A DNA stretch of 64,000 nt from Rhizophagus irregularis (taxonomy: Eukaryota > Glomeromycota > Glomeromycetes > Glomerales > Glomeraceae). Within the stretch, counting starts at the first letter, position 1, and each line of letters begins with the position of its first letter. Positions 32,889-44,679 of this stretch are shown piece after piece. The notes under the pieces are model-generated. The model saw only the letters and a list, made by a program, of their open reading frames with translations, was not told the DNA's origin and did no database searches. The DNA is taken from contig NC_089436.1 in NCBI RefSeq assembly GCF_026210795.1, positions 62,001-126,000 of the forward strand. The letters are read 5' to 3'. The position numbers were made by a program, and so were the translations under genes.

Positions 32889-35666
32889 TTAAATGATGGG
32901 TGCATATATTTCAGTGCCTTGTACATCAAATGGGAAAAGGTCTAATTTTTGTTTTTTAACCGCCCTTGGGTTCACACTATAAAAATGATCCTCACTAATA
33001 TATGGCCGTTTTGCAGCAACATTATAAATAGAAGCATTACCAATTCCCATAAGAGTATTTTTTAACCTATTTATATCCCAAAAATTGGGATTGATATCCC
33101 TAGTAAGAGAAAATGTGGCTCGTGCTGAAAAAACGGGGCCAAAGTAGCTCTTAAAATTTTCTTTTGAGACGATCAGAATTTCTGGTAGATTTTTATTCCC
33201 CTTGTATGGTTGTGTAGTAAATATGATCGTTTTGGTTTCATACCCTTCAAGGTTAGAACGTTTGATGCTCTTAACATTCTTCTTGTTTTCATCACTAACA
33301 TTTTCCTCTTTTATCTCCTCTGAGCCATAATCCCATTTGTTTTGAACCATTATGATATAAAAAAATCCAGATACACCTTCCATAACATAAATCATGTCTG
33401 AAGATTCAGCAGAAGTACCAACACAATGCCCATTATCCCAGGGGATCTTTGAACCATCAGAATTATCCGTCACTATTAAATTTAATGGAAATTGCTCTCT
33501 CGACCTATATATACCGAGCCTTTTCAATTTCATAACAATATCCAAGTCTTCTTTCGTTCCATAAGCACCAGGATGTAGATTTCGAAGAGATAGCTCATTT
33601 TTCCCCATTTTAATGGCCAGATTGACGCGAAAGGAAATGTGATGTGCTACAAATAATTCCCATTCTTGCCAATACATATAATTATTATTTACACTAAAGG
33701 CCTTCTTCATAAGTTCTACATCAACAATCTTTAACTTATCATTATAAATGCAAACAAAAAGAAATGGCATTTCAATAAGGAACAAATCTCGACCGTCATA
33801 TGAAGAGAGAGCAAAATGCCCGTCGGTTTGCAGATCTTTGACTGTTGTCCCTTTATTATCTTCTTTATTATCTTTTTTATTATCTAAGCGCTTATTTTCT
33901 TCAACAGGGATCCCCTCAACGCAATGGTACAAAAGATTCATGTAAAGTTCCATTTCATCGTCAACCTTTCTATAAATGTCGTACATTTTTTCAAGATCAT
34001 TCTTAACGATTGAGAAAATATTATCATAATCATACTCTAGGTCCTCAAAGAATTTTTTTCCATTACCACCTATTGTCTTAAAACATACGTCAAAGAGTTT
34101 TTCAAGTGCACGAGGCAAACCTCCAGTATCTATCAGAAGTTGTAAAAGTGGAGCACAAAGCTTCCACTTATATACGTATTTTGTTGTTGGTGGTGCTACG
34201 CCTTTTTTTTTGTTTGCTGCGTCTTTTTTAGTTGGTGCTTCTGGTGCTTCAAAGTCTAATAATGTTGTTGGTGCTTTAAATTTTGTCGCAAAATGGTCCA
34301 TAATTCGAATCATCGATTTAATGTCCAATAATGGACAATCAACAAACTGAAATGAGATATCCGTAGCTTGTTTTTGTTGAGCAATAGCTCGTGGTGTTGT
34401 TCCTGAGAGGAATGGTTGTATAAAAGTAGGATAATCACCAGTCATGAATTTTGCAATGCCACGGATCATATTCTTAAAGAATTGTTTTGTTTTATTGTAT
34501 GCATCCCATTCATCAATCATTTGAAATTCATCAATATGAAGATACAAGAATAATTTTTGATTGTTGGAGAACTTCAGAGATTCATAGTAATAATAAATGA
34601 CGGAATCAAATTTGAAAATACTTTTGTCGTATACAAGAGCTTTAACACAGAATATATCGAAAGTGATGGCATATTTTTTTTCAATGAAGAATGCATAAGC
34701 AGCCCGCAATCCAAGGATTACCTCTGGTATAAGTTCGCTGTCATCTTCTTTAAGGTAAAGACCATTCCTAAAATTCATATAGAGATATTCAAAATGTACA
34801 TCACCCCATTGTTTTGGAGGATTCCAATTTTTTTTGATGTAATCAAAAAGCTCTATTCCAAATCGAGTTTTTCCTATTCAAGGAATTTCAGATACAGATG
34901 GCAATCTATATAAATCATTTAGAAAAGACATAAGAAACTAAGAAACTTACCTATCCCGGGGGCTCCTGCGCTGACGATACACCAATAATTCGAATTGCCT
35001 ATCTTTCTCTCAATATTAGCTACTGCGGTTGCTTCAATTTTATTCGTTGCCTCGCCAAAGTCACGTTGTTGCAGTGGCATGTCATTTGATTCGTAAGATG
35101 ATTTAGGCTTACGCTCTTTCAAATCCTTCGTAATTTCTTTAATAATTTCTCCAACTAAGGAGAGGCGGTAAATTTACATTAAAATCGGTATTAGAATAGT
35201 TCAAGCAATAAAGATTGGCGCGCTTACTGGTTTTCCCGGGTTCTAATTGTTTGAAAAAAAAAAATCATGATTGGGGAATGTGAGACCAAACTCGATATTT
35301 TGTTACTGCAATTTCCTTGTTCGAGAGGTAAAAAATTGGGAGACACTTACCAGTAGTGGCGGGCAGAAGCGGTTGGACGATGATACGGATGTTAGTGCTA
35401 AGGGGTACATTTTGAAAATGAGTTCCAACAGATTCGAATGAATGCAACTCTACTCCTTTGTGTTCTTTTATTATCATTTCTTGATTTTCCTTGGTTTGTA
35501 CAATATCGACTCTCCATAATGTCAGTTTGTCTGCGTCAATGCCAATAAAGGCATTTTGTTTCTCGTCCTTTATAGCTTTTTTTAGATGCCCAACGGTCGT
35601 GTGACTACTAATATCAATCGGAAAAGAGTTTTTAATAGCGTCACCTTGAACGAGACAAAATACCAT
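32889..35666 (-). CDS. Crinkler (CRN)-type protein with ubiquitin-like header and P-loop NTPase
   Basis: Predicted exons 35351-35666, 34951-35154 and 32889-34873 give an uninterrupted 834-residue protein; all junctions are GT-AG and in phase. I chose the start at 35666 because Crinkler proteins begin directly with the M-x-CLV-x-GD header; an upstream in-frame Met (35711) is less likely. Residues 1-95 are the CRN ubiquitin-like header, including the IDADKLTLWRVDI motif. A P-loop NTPase follows with Walker A GAPGIGKT (169-176) and Walker B LYLHIDEF (Asp288-Glu289). The C-terminal ~350 residues are unassigned. CRN proteins are known as oomycete effectors, occur widely in early-diverging fungi and are expanded in arbuscular mycorrhizal fungi. 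No signal peptide is apparent. It is one of the few intact genes in the left part of the window. Confidence 0.88.
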
Positions 35667-36570
35667 GATGTCGGTATATCTGCAAACGCGAAAATCGAGA
35701 GTTAGAAACAAAGTTCAAAAAAGTAATAATACAAATAAAACATTTTGGATAAAACGTTAAACCTAGCGGGTGGGGTTTTTTCCTCATTTAGTTTGTACCT
35801 GGAATGGCAAAAGTACTCGAGATAGCGAAGAATAGCTTGACATTTTGATTATATGTCATATATATATATATTTTCATAAATGGTTGTTGACTAATTACTA
35901 CGAACTGTGAGTCAGTAATATTACGAACAGAGTCAGCAATGTGTCAAGGACCAAATACAAAATCGAAAAAAATTAAAAAATTTATCAATCAAAAATCAGC
36001 CACATGTCATGATGTCACATGAGAGTACCAATCAAAATAATTCCCAGTTGGGAAGACATTACGCAAACAAAGATACTGTATGTTATGACTGTACATTTAC
36101 AAGGAAGCGACTCAGAGCTTACAAAGCTAATATCTATTTTTTTTGTTAGGGGAATATAAACTTTTGGTGAGTTCTACTAAGGTCAATACTGTTAATTTAT
36201 TTCTGGCTCTGCATAACTGATGACCATTTTTGTTCTATCTAGAATATCGATGTTAAGGACAAATGAAATCGGATTAATGTTGAGATATTATATTAGTATA
36301 GATAGTTCGGATGATGGTGTGGGTCTGTAGGCATTAGTATAGAAATGCCCACCATTTCACATTGTAAAACAAGTCTATGTATTATCAAATCATGTAATTT
36401 ATTTACTGCATCAATAAAGAATTCAAGCTGAAAATGTTATACATTATATTAAGTATATTTTTTATGGAATATAGAGATGTATTAGTAAATAAAAAAAGGT
36501 GAGACCTAAAGTCCCACTTAGGTAAAAATGCATTTTAAATAATCGTGTTCTATATAAAAGTTATTATTGA
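35667..36570. other. Intergenic, probable promoter side of the Crinkler gene
   Basis: AT-rich, with a (TA)n run at about 35862-35875 and two GTCAG(T/C)AAT motifs near 35912 and 35933. No coding frame or clear element is seen. Confidence 0.5.
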
Positions 36571-36938
36571 ACATGCAATTTGAACTTGATTTATTAAAAC
36601 AACGCGTATCAAGCTTCTAGTTGAGAATGCTGAGATTAAGGCTGAAAATGCCAAGGTTAAAGTTAAAAATGCTAAACTAAAGCAGGCTATAGAGGAGAAT
36701 GAGGCCAGACTTGCAAAATTAGAGCAGAGTGATAAAGAAAAAGCTAAACTCATTGCAGAACTCAATTGTAATGTCAGAAAAATCAAGCAGGAGCAAATTA
36801 TTGTTGACGTTACAACACAGCCTAGTACAGGGTTGGGAATTGTACTAGTACAGTACTAGTACAGTATAGTAGAGTACTAAGTACTGTACTTGTACTTGAA
36901 AATTTAGTACAAATACAATTTTAGTACATACTATTAAT

Positions 36939-39469
36939 TTTTTTTTTTTATTTTTTAAAACTGTAATGCATCTTTATTAGAATCTTGATAAAAATTTATA
37001 CTACTCTAATATAAAAGATACCTAGAGCCAACCGTGTCAAGCACGTGCCAACCCTATAACAGAGTAATTTTCGAACAAAAAAAATACATTACAGAAAAAT
37101 TATAAAATAAAATAAATATTATACCGAATAAAACAGGCAAACTAAGCTATTTGTGAAACCTAACTATTTATAATCACTTTAATGTGCAGGAAAAAGGATG
37201 AAATATGTAATAATGTTGAGTACTGTGCATATGACAGCCTCTAAAAGATGAGTTCTAATGACCCCACACTCAACTAAATTTATTCCACCTAATCTTCCTT
37301 ATCCTACAAAAATAAAAGTTAGTATTCTACCCTACTATTACTAAAAGAAAAAGTTATATATATTTTTATTTTTGTTATCGGGATAAATTTTTTACGTGAA
37401 TCATGTGACTTCGATTAAAAATATATTTCCTTCCCTTTTGTTCATTCTTCTATCATTTCTAATTCTTCTTGTTGCCCTTTTTCTTCTTCTTTTTTCTGCT
37501 TTTTTTCTTTGGTGATGATGTTGATGCTATGGCTTCTTCCTCTTCTTTCTCATCTTCTTCTCTAATCTCATCTTTCATCGTAAACTGGATTTCCTGATTC
37601 TGAGAATTTTGCAGATTAGTTACCCAGCATTCCGAGGGAGATGTATTCTCTTCATCAACGTAGTCATTATTCTCTGTTTCACTCTCTTTCTTCAGAGATT
37701 CCAGTAATAGTCTCTTTTCTCCAGTTTTATTATTATTTTGGTAGCGATTTTCAATTTCCATTCTTTGTTTGAAATTATCGTTTAGGGTTGTATATTCTGT
37801 GAATATTTGCGTTTGTTCCGCTAAACCTATAATTTTTTGTCCTAATCGGAAAAAATTGTTTTTTGTCAAAACCCAAGCCTTTGCTTCCTCCCAAGTCCTT
37901 ATATTATTCTCCTTGCGTAGTTCGTCCACAACCTCAATATTGATTTTTTCCCATTCCATTTCGTTGGACGTTTGAATGAAAATATCTTTCACTTTCTTTA
38001 ATTTGTCGACCAGAGATCCATCGAAGGTTGATTCTTGATACTGAACATAATTAATTTTATTTGTTGTTCTGTGATCTTTTATGATTTCAACCACCTCTTC
38101 TGGTGCTACGTTATCTTTCTTCAGGTGAGATTGCATTCTTTTATTTTCTGATTTGTCATTATGGTCTGGAATATCCTCTTCTCTAACTCTCCAATTTTTG
38201 ATCATATCAACTACTTTTTCTTCGTCTGGCGTTTTGTTTGTCCTTATTGGCTTTTCTTCCTTTGATGGATGCAACAAGCTATCTTTTTGTGAAGCGAAAT
38301 TTCCTAGTTCTCTATAAATTCTCTCTGGTGGTGTCATGGGTGTCATCGGTTCACTAGCCGGTCGTAGAAGCGATCCCAACCCTGGTTTCATTGCTGTCTC
38401 CTTATCCTGAATTACCTTCTCATTCAGTTTCTTTATTCTCGACTTGTCATCACCATCTTTGTATATCGTCTTCTTATTTTTCACTAACCAAATAAACTCT
38501 ATTGATATTTTCTTGAGTGTATGAATCCTCAACTGCTTCTTCCATTTCTTTGAGATTCTTGAAATATCCTATCACTTTCCAATTTTTTGTGATCTTGATA
38601 ATTTTGATGAATGCTGTCTTGGAAGTTTGCTGCAGTTGTTTCGTAAAGTCGTATATATTTCCCTTCTTTATCAATTCTATTTCTTCGTTAGTTAGGTCTC
38701 TCACAGTCTGCCATTAATCCCGTTCTTGACGTCCTTTTAACCCTAGTATCACGTCATACTATCTGATGAAATTTTTGCTAATACAAATCCCAAAATGTCC
38801 ATCTTTGAAAGTTTATTCAAAATTTGCATTCAAAGATATTTTTGCCTTAACGGTTTTGTATTTGTATTATCCTCTTACTTGCAGTCTAAAAACCGTTCCT
38901 ATTTTCATTAGATTCGTTCTTACGTCTTCTTCGCTCCAATATTTTGGTATATCATAGAAAAATATGTCACGTGCTTTCTTGGCCTATAGGTATTTTCTGG
39001 TAAAACTGGTATTTCTACAATTTCTTCCTGTTTTCTCCTATTTGATGTCGATCTTCCTTTTTTAGATTTCTTCAGCTGATCGATTTCTTTGTTGACGCCA
39101 GTCTTAACCTTTTTAGTTCTGATCTCGTTTTCTCTACTTCTTGCGAAATTTTTCTTATTTGTTCATTTTTCTGCGATATTATTCGTTCTTGTATTTTCTC
39201 CATCTTGCCTTTCCTGTCTATCATGTGATCTTTCTGCCGCAACTTTGAATTTTCCCATGAGAGTCTTTTTATTTCATCTATGTAAACGTCGAAAGACGTT
39301 GCTGAACACTTTAAAACTATTTCTTTTATAGCTTCTTTTCTGCGTACAGCGTTATTATTCTGTATCGACTCCAGGAAGTTCTGTTCAGTTTTGCTGAGAC
39401 TACTGTCTCTTCGTACTCTTTCTTGGTCTTTTGTTGTAGTTCTCGAGTTCATACTGAAAAAATTATTTG
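36939..39469 (-). mobile_element. ORF1-only LINE copy (HAL1-like), 2.5 kb, nested in the MITE
   Basis: Flanked by a perfect 17-bp duplication TAGTACATACTATTAAT (36922-36938 and 39470-39486). On the minus strand it begins about 17 bp before an ORF1 start (39452) and ends in an A-rich tail (a T-run at 36939-36957 on +). There is no endonuclease or reverse transcriptase. The 5' end seems intact because the ORF1 start codon is present, so this is an internally deleted or naturally ORF1-only element rather than a 5'-truncated one. Confidence 0.8.
37459..39452 (-). pseudogene. LINE ORF1-like protein, decayed
   Basis: The N-terminal 126 residues from 39452 are basic and coiled (QEVEKTRSELKRLRL). 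A middle region after frameshifts (near 39070 and 38700) resembles the nucleic-acid-binding domain of ORF1 proteins of these fungi (IKIIKITKNWKVIGYF ... EAVEDSYTQENI). A long charged C-terminal part ends in a Lys-rich tail at 37459 (KKKSRKKKKKKGNKKN). It would bind LINE RNA if intact; at least two or three shifts separate the segments. Confidence 0.6.
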
Positions 39470-39901
39470 TAGTACATACTATTAATAAATTTTATTGGTT
39501 AATTTTATAAATATAAACAATATTGATCACATGATATCTACCTAAAATGGTTAAATTATATCCTAAAAAGTAATAATTGTATTAGTACAGTGTACTTAGT
39601 ACTTGTACGAAATTTTTACTAGTACAGTACGTACTAGAATTTTGCTAGTACAGGTATATTACCACAACCCTGGCCTAGTATATTTAATAAATCGTTAGAA
39701 AATAGGAAGACTGATGAATTCTTAGTCTTAGTGAGTAAGAAAAAGGTAAGTGATATGATGAGACAGAGAAACAGGGAGAAGAAGTTTTTGCATAAGTCAG
39801 CACTTTTATGCCAAAATCAGAACAAGCATTCAACTTCTCAAAATACTTCTAATATATTCCTTGAAGACCCCAATGATTTGTAAAAACTGAAGCTAACAAA
39901 A

Positions 39902-40193
39902 TAGTGTTTGGAATTATGTAACAGTTATTCGAATAACTCGAGTATATTCGAGTATTCGAATAAGCATAGTGGTTATTCGAGTATTCATTTAGCCATATAT
40001 AGTATAGTTAAAATTCTAATTGGGCATTAAATCCTTAAATTTAACTGCGGGGTTAAAATCATAATTCAGGCTAAAAATTATGTAAATCATTACTATAAAA
40101 GGAAATTTAACTTATTCGAATATTATTCGAATACACTTTATAAATTTAAATGAATACTCGAGTATATTCGAATATATTCGATTCCAAACACTA
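39902..40193. mobile_element. hAT-type MITE (292 bp), ATTCGA-rich
   Basis: The termini are TAGTGTTTGGAAT and the inverse of TAGTGTTTGGAATCG. The flanks are TAACAAAA (39894-39901) and TAACAAAG (40194-40201), 7 of 8 identical. Both arms consist of repeats of ATTCGAATA and CTCGAGTATATTCG. Confidence 0.88.
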
Positions 40194-40499
40194 TAACAAA
40201 GCAATTCACAATCATTGGGAGAAACGATACCAGAAGTAACATTTCAAATACTACCCAAAGAAACTAAGGTTTCCCACAATTATATAATAGCCCAAGATTT
40301 TATACAAGATGTGACTTCGAAGTTGATAGATGAAGATGATATACAAATTATTATGAGAATCAGAAGCTTACAACTAACATGACAATAGAAGTTGAGCTTG
40401 CTCATTTATTTCTAAAAGTAAATATTGAAGGAAAGAACATTACGCAGGCTAAACAAAAAGAGATTTTATGTTGCCAACCAATTTGATCTACTATTAATA

Positions 40500-41738
40500 A
40501 ACAAGTTAAATTTTAAATGTACTTTTACTAAATACAATAGCCTTTAGTCATTTATTATCAAAACTCTTCATAATCAACTACTTATAGCCACGTGTTTAAA
40601 GCAAAAAAAACCTATTCTATATACAGTGCAGTACCTCTATAACCAACCCAATTTTATAGTCATAATGTGACATTTTCAAAAAGATGTCCACATTAGCAAA
40701 AAAATAATATTTTAAAATTTACATATTTTACGGTGCAGTATACATAACCAACCCAATTTTATAGTCGTAATGTGACGTTTTCGAAAAAGATGTCGCATTA
40801 GCAAAAAATAATATTTTAAAATTCTAACCAATAATTTTAATAAAGCATATCAAGAGCTTTTAAACTTATCGGGTTAGATTAAAAAATAATAAATTTTGCT
40901 AGTGCTACATAAGTTTGAAGTTCGGGTAATTTATTATAATGGGAAAAATTTGAGAATAAGTGATTTTTGTATAACATAAAAAAAAATAATCATTTGATAG
41001 TGCTTATTCAAATAAATCATTTTAGCTTATAAACTTACCCATACTTTGTTAAAAAAATTTTGAAAAAAAATTCAAAAAAAATTTTGGTAGTTTTTATTTA
41101 TTACAAATTATATTATATCTATTTCTCAAAAAGGAATCATGGGAAAACTTGCTAAAAAAAATATAAATCCCATAGAAAAGTTCCTGATAATATACTTAAT
41201 CAAATTACTTTAAATAATTATAATGAATAATAAATTATATATAAAAAATTATGCATAATTCTAATTAACATTAGGTATTGCATCAGCCAATCAAATTTAT
41301 TTTAAGTCATGTGATTTTGTATTATATCAGCAAAAAAAATTGAGAAAATTTTTAAAATTTTATAAAATTCTGACCATTAGATCACAAGATATAAGAGGTA
41401 CCTATTATAGAGGTACCGCACTGTATCAACCTTAAATGCCAATTTTATTTTATATATGAGGAAACCACACATCATTTATCAACTTGTACACAGATAGTGG
41501 ATTTTAGAACTTATTTTAGATCTGAACTTATTCATTTCCTTAATAATACTAATGAATTTCAAAAACTATCTCCTTATATTAGATCACGCATTATATACTT
41601 ACTTCTTGGTATTTCACTGGACTTATTTGAATATACTAGCTTACTTTTTAACGTCATACAGGCAAAGATCAATATAGCAGCAATCTCCCACTTGAAGATA
41701 AATCTTAAACTATCACGAGCTGATAGTGTAAATTATTA
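40500..41738 (+). pseudogene. LINE reverse-transcriptase C-terminal fragment (zinc-ribbon region)
   Basis: A frame running into MITE copy 3 (FIIKTLHNQLLIATCLKQKKPILY) resumes after it (CQFYFIYEETTHHLSTCTQ) and continues through 41497-41738 to a stop. The C...HHLSTC pattern resembles the Cys/His end of fungal LINE ORF2 proteins. Only a fragment remains. Confidence 0.5.
40624..41423. mobile_element. TA-flanked MITE, copy 3, with duplicated left terminus
   Basis: The left end is CAGTGCAGTACCTCTATAAC at 40624, and a second left end (CGGTGCAGTATACATAACC) is at 40731. The body is as in copies 1 and 2, and the right end at 41423 is the inverse of CAGTGCGGTACCTCTATAAT. TA flanks at 40622-40623 and 41424-41425. 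Near the right end about 35 bp present in copy 2 are deleted between A/T runs. Confidence 0.9.
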
Positions 41739-42460
41739 GAATTTAAAATTCTAATGCAAACCATTATTTTTTTCAAAAACTATTTATGAAAAGACAGATG
41801 TAAATGTATTATCAAATGGAAATAAGTGTGTAATATTACAGTTCAAGACAAACATTCTCTTAATCATAATTGAAACTTTAAAACCTGCTATACTAATAGA
41901 TCTGTAATCACAGAGGATGAAATTATTGTTTTAGATGGCCTTAATCCTACTACACAAATGATATATACTCCCATTTACATTTCTCCTTAATAATATTTTC
42001 AAGACTCTTTAGTCCTCATCTTTAATTGTATATCAAAAAGTACATTTTATTTATAAACCTTTATCATCACTTTATTATTTTAATATAGGAATTTGATTTG
42101 GGTAATGATTAATTGATTTAATATAATATTTATATGATTATTTATTTTATGTTAGAATTTTTGGTAGGTTTACTTTTATTATTATTATTATTTTAAATTA
42201 TTTAATTTTATTGATTTTATTTTATGATTATATTGTATATAGCTTATAATTTATTGGAAACATTTGCTATAAATAAAAAAAAAAAGTATTAAAAAATATT
42301 TAAATCTATTAAATGTTACAGAAAATATATTACATATATGGAATATTAGTCTATTCTATATTAATATAAAACTATTAAATTATGATTCTATTTATGCAAT
42401 ATAAGTCATATTTATTTAATAAAATACTTTTTTATTATATACAGTTTATAATTTTTTGTA
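41739..42460. other. Very AT-rich interval, no gene seen
   Basis: Mostly A/T runs with (ATT)n and TTTATTTTATT stretches. No protein-like frame, terminal repeat or structured RNA could be supported. Confidence 0.6.
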
Positions 42461-42541
42461 AGGGGCGTGCCAGAAATTATGTGATTTAGTGGGTGGGTGG
42501 GGTCAGGTCCTGCAATCAGGTGTCACAATATACTTTTTATG

Positions 42542-42954
42542 GGGGTCGTCTAAAGCGGAGTCAAATCACGTGATTCGATATAATATGAGTGAACTAATTT
42601 TTTTATGAATCAAGTTTAACATAAACTTGAAAATCATAAAATAAGTGTATTTTAGCCTGCTCTACAAGTTTACTTAAGGTTAAAAGGTAGATTTTGAATA
42701 CTGGTTTTCACTTTATATATTAGCAAAAGCTTTTTTGCCGATCATATCCAAAAATGGATAGACAAAAATGAAAAGTCAAATAAATCGAAAACGGCATTCA
42801 AAACTCATTTTGTCATTCTAAGTAAACTTGCAGAGCAGGCCAAAATACACTCACTATATATGTTTAAAAGGTCGTATATATATTGCGAAAAATTTTATTT
42901 AGAAAATAATTTTTTTTCGAAGTCACGTGATTTGACTCCGCTTTAGACGTCCCC
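42542..42954. mobile_element. hAT-type foldback MITE (413 bp)
   Basis: The termini GGGGTCGTCTAAAGCGGAGT and inverse (one mismatch) are flanked by perfect TTTTTATG duplications (42534-42541, 42955-42962). The arms continue as an imperfect palindrome through the whole element (CAAGTTTACTTA / TAAGTAAACTTG, CCTGCTCTAC / GCAGAGCAGG). Confidence 0.92.
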
Positions 42955-42964
42955 TTTTTATGGT

Positions 42965-43485
42965 AATAGTATATTTTTTATAAATAATATATAATTTGTT
43001 TATTAAGAAGCTTTTTTTGCAATTATCTCACCATCTAAAAGTCCAATTTTAATAATTTTTTTTTGTTTTATAAAGTATAAAGAGAGCTACAAAATAAAAA
43101 AAAAGTTTATACAAATTGAATTATTGGATAGTAAAATAATTGTATTATAATATATATATTATATATAATATATAGTAATTTATTTATTAAAAAGTTTTTT
43201 TTGCAATTAACTTACTATATAGCAGTTCAATTTTAATGAATTTTTTTTTGTTTTGTAAAGCATAAAGAGGTCTACAAAACAAAAAAAAGTTTATTGTATT
43301 ATAATATATATATAATATATGCTAATTTATTTATTAATAAGCTTTTTTGCAATTATTTTATCATCTAGCAGTCAAATTTTTTTTTTATTTTATAAAGCAT
43401 AAATGGAGCTACAAAACAAAAAAAAGTTTATGCAAATTGGATTATTAAATAGCAAACTAATTGTATTTTAATATATATATTAATA
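42965..43485. repeat. Three tandem AT-rich palindromic units (~150-175 bp)
   Basis: Each unit runs from AAGCTTTTTTTGCAATTA through CCAATTTTAATAA, an AAAGCATAAAGAG core and CTACAAAACAAAAAAAAGTT to an inverse arm ending TAATTGTATT, followed by (TA)n. The core resembles the interior of the 296-bp MITEs at 20681 and 27391. Confidence 0.75.
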
Positions 43486-43833
43486 TTATACTGTATGTAT
43501 TTTTTTAGCCAATCAGAATTCAATCACATAGTGGGTAAGGGGATCATTGAGCATAATCACGTGATTTCTGGTATGCCCCTAATAATGGGTCAGATTAACA
43601 AATATATTAAACTTTATAAATGTGAGTCATTATTTCACATGAGAAATTATGACAATAGAAACTTTAAACTTGGCATCTGATTGCATTAATTATATGTCTT
43701 ATGTTTAGGAACCGTAAAATTTTTAATCACATAATAATGATATACACAATCACATGCAGATTCATGTGATTAACACCATATAAGTTGTATATAAACCTTT
43801 TTCTTTGTTTTACATTCTCATTATATAGCCAAG

Positions 43834-44675
43834 ATGTATACTAATATAGAACGAAAAAATGATAACAACAAAAACAATAAAATCTGCTTTATCTGCAAAC
43901 AGTACAGACATTCCACGAGGTACTGTAGAGCACCAAGATTCAAACCACTCGCAACTAGAAAAAGCCAAAATACACGCATTTCTAAACGTACAGGTATTTA
44001 TCTAATTATAATTGTAACAAAATTTAAGTATATTTAATATGTTCGTCTTCAAATGCAAATAAAGGAAACCAAAGAAAGTACAAAAAGTAGCATGGAGTGA
44101 AGAAGATGAGGTAAGCAGTTCTTCAGTTGCCAAAGAAATCCACGTATCTAATCTTGCTTGAATCTTTCATCATTAAGACACATCACCAAGCACTCATCAA
44201 GTGTGCCAGGGCATACACTAAAGCTGAATAGGAAGTTCTCTCCATTCCAGATATTTCAGCCATCAGAAACATACAATATGCAGTGTCTCTCCTTAATGAA
44301 CAAAATAAAGCTGAAATCTGGCCAGATTAGTTCAAGCCAGAATACGATCTCTCACTTATAGAGTCTTCAGTAAAGTAAGTCAATTGTCCTCTTGCTTTTT
44401 CTTTTTACCTTTATTTCTAATTTTATATATTTAAAAAGAGGCCTTAGTTGCAGCCAAAATCCTGGGAGAACTCTCAGACTTAATAGCAAAATTAATTGAA
44501 GAGCTTAATTATGATTTTTATTGGGCTGTTAATGAAACCTCAAAAATTTTTTCAAAAGTTCAGGAAGATTCATACGATGGCGATGATCTTAAAGATTATG
44601 ACCTTGGAGAGCGTGATAACTCTATGGAAGGTTTGTACACCAAAAAGTGTATATCTATCGATTCTAACATTTAAA
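43834..44675 (+). pseudogene. Small CCHC zinc-knuckle protein gene, multi-exon, probably decayed
   Basis: Exon 1 (43834-43993) encodes a basic N-terminus and one zinc knuckle CFICKQYRHSTRYC (C-x2-C-x4-H-x4-C). The next segment begins near 44065 and runs KVQKVAWSEEDE ... SSVAKEIHVSNLA. A third (44160-44372) reads SFIIKTHHQALIKCARAYTK, EVLSIPDISAIRNIQYAVSL with two TAG stops. A fourth (44442-44675) reads EALVAAKILGELSDLIAKL to TAA at 44673-44675. The exon 1-exon 2 junction is out of phase by one base. Short introns with GTA donors are visible. It could be a Gag-derived or nucleic-acid-binding gene. Confidence 0.5.
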
Positions 44676-44679
44676 TAAC

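Larger units (their letters stand above)
36828..39672. mobile_element. hAT-type MITE (~297 bp) later split by a LINE
   Basis: The termini CAGGGTTGGG and the inverse of CAGGGTTGTG are flanked by perfect 8-bp duplications GCCTAGTA (36820-36827, 39673-39680). CAGGG ends with 8-bp duplications are classic for hAT. Both arms are rich in GTACTAGTACAGTAC. The present 2845-bp span includes the 2531-bp LINE insert; without it and one copy of its duplication the MITE is about 297 bp. Confidence 0.92.
36571..40490 (+). pseudogene. Coiled-coil protein gene broken by nested insertions
   Basis: ATG at 36571 (MQFELDLLKQRV), then after a 1-base shift a clear heptad-rich coiled coil (LLVENAEIKAENAKVKVKNA, KQAIEENEARLAKLEQ). 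It is interrupted at 36828 by a hAT-type MITE that itself holds a LINE copy. The frame resumes at 39673 (NKSLENRKTDEFLVL, RQRNREKKFLHKSALL), and a second MITE follows at 39902. A final stretch (QSLGETIPEVTFQIL, then an EILCC-type end) fades near 40490. I recognise it as a multicopy coiled-coil family common in these fungi, but no function is known to me. Confidence 0.6.
42461..43578. mobile_element. Possible older TIR element containing younger insertions
   Basis: AGGGGCGTGCCAGAAATTAT at the left corresponds to the inverse of ATCACGTGATTTCTGGTATGCCCCT at the right (43554-43578). No matching target duplication remains. The interior is taken up by the 413-bp MITE and by an AT-rich palindrome array. 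Confidence 0.4.

Noticed and set aside
36550..36786. 78-residue hydrophobic ORF on the minus strand
   Set aside because: It is antisense to the coiled-coil relic; the heptad pattern on the plus strand explains the Leu/Phe/Ser periodicity.
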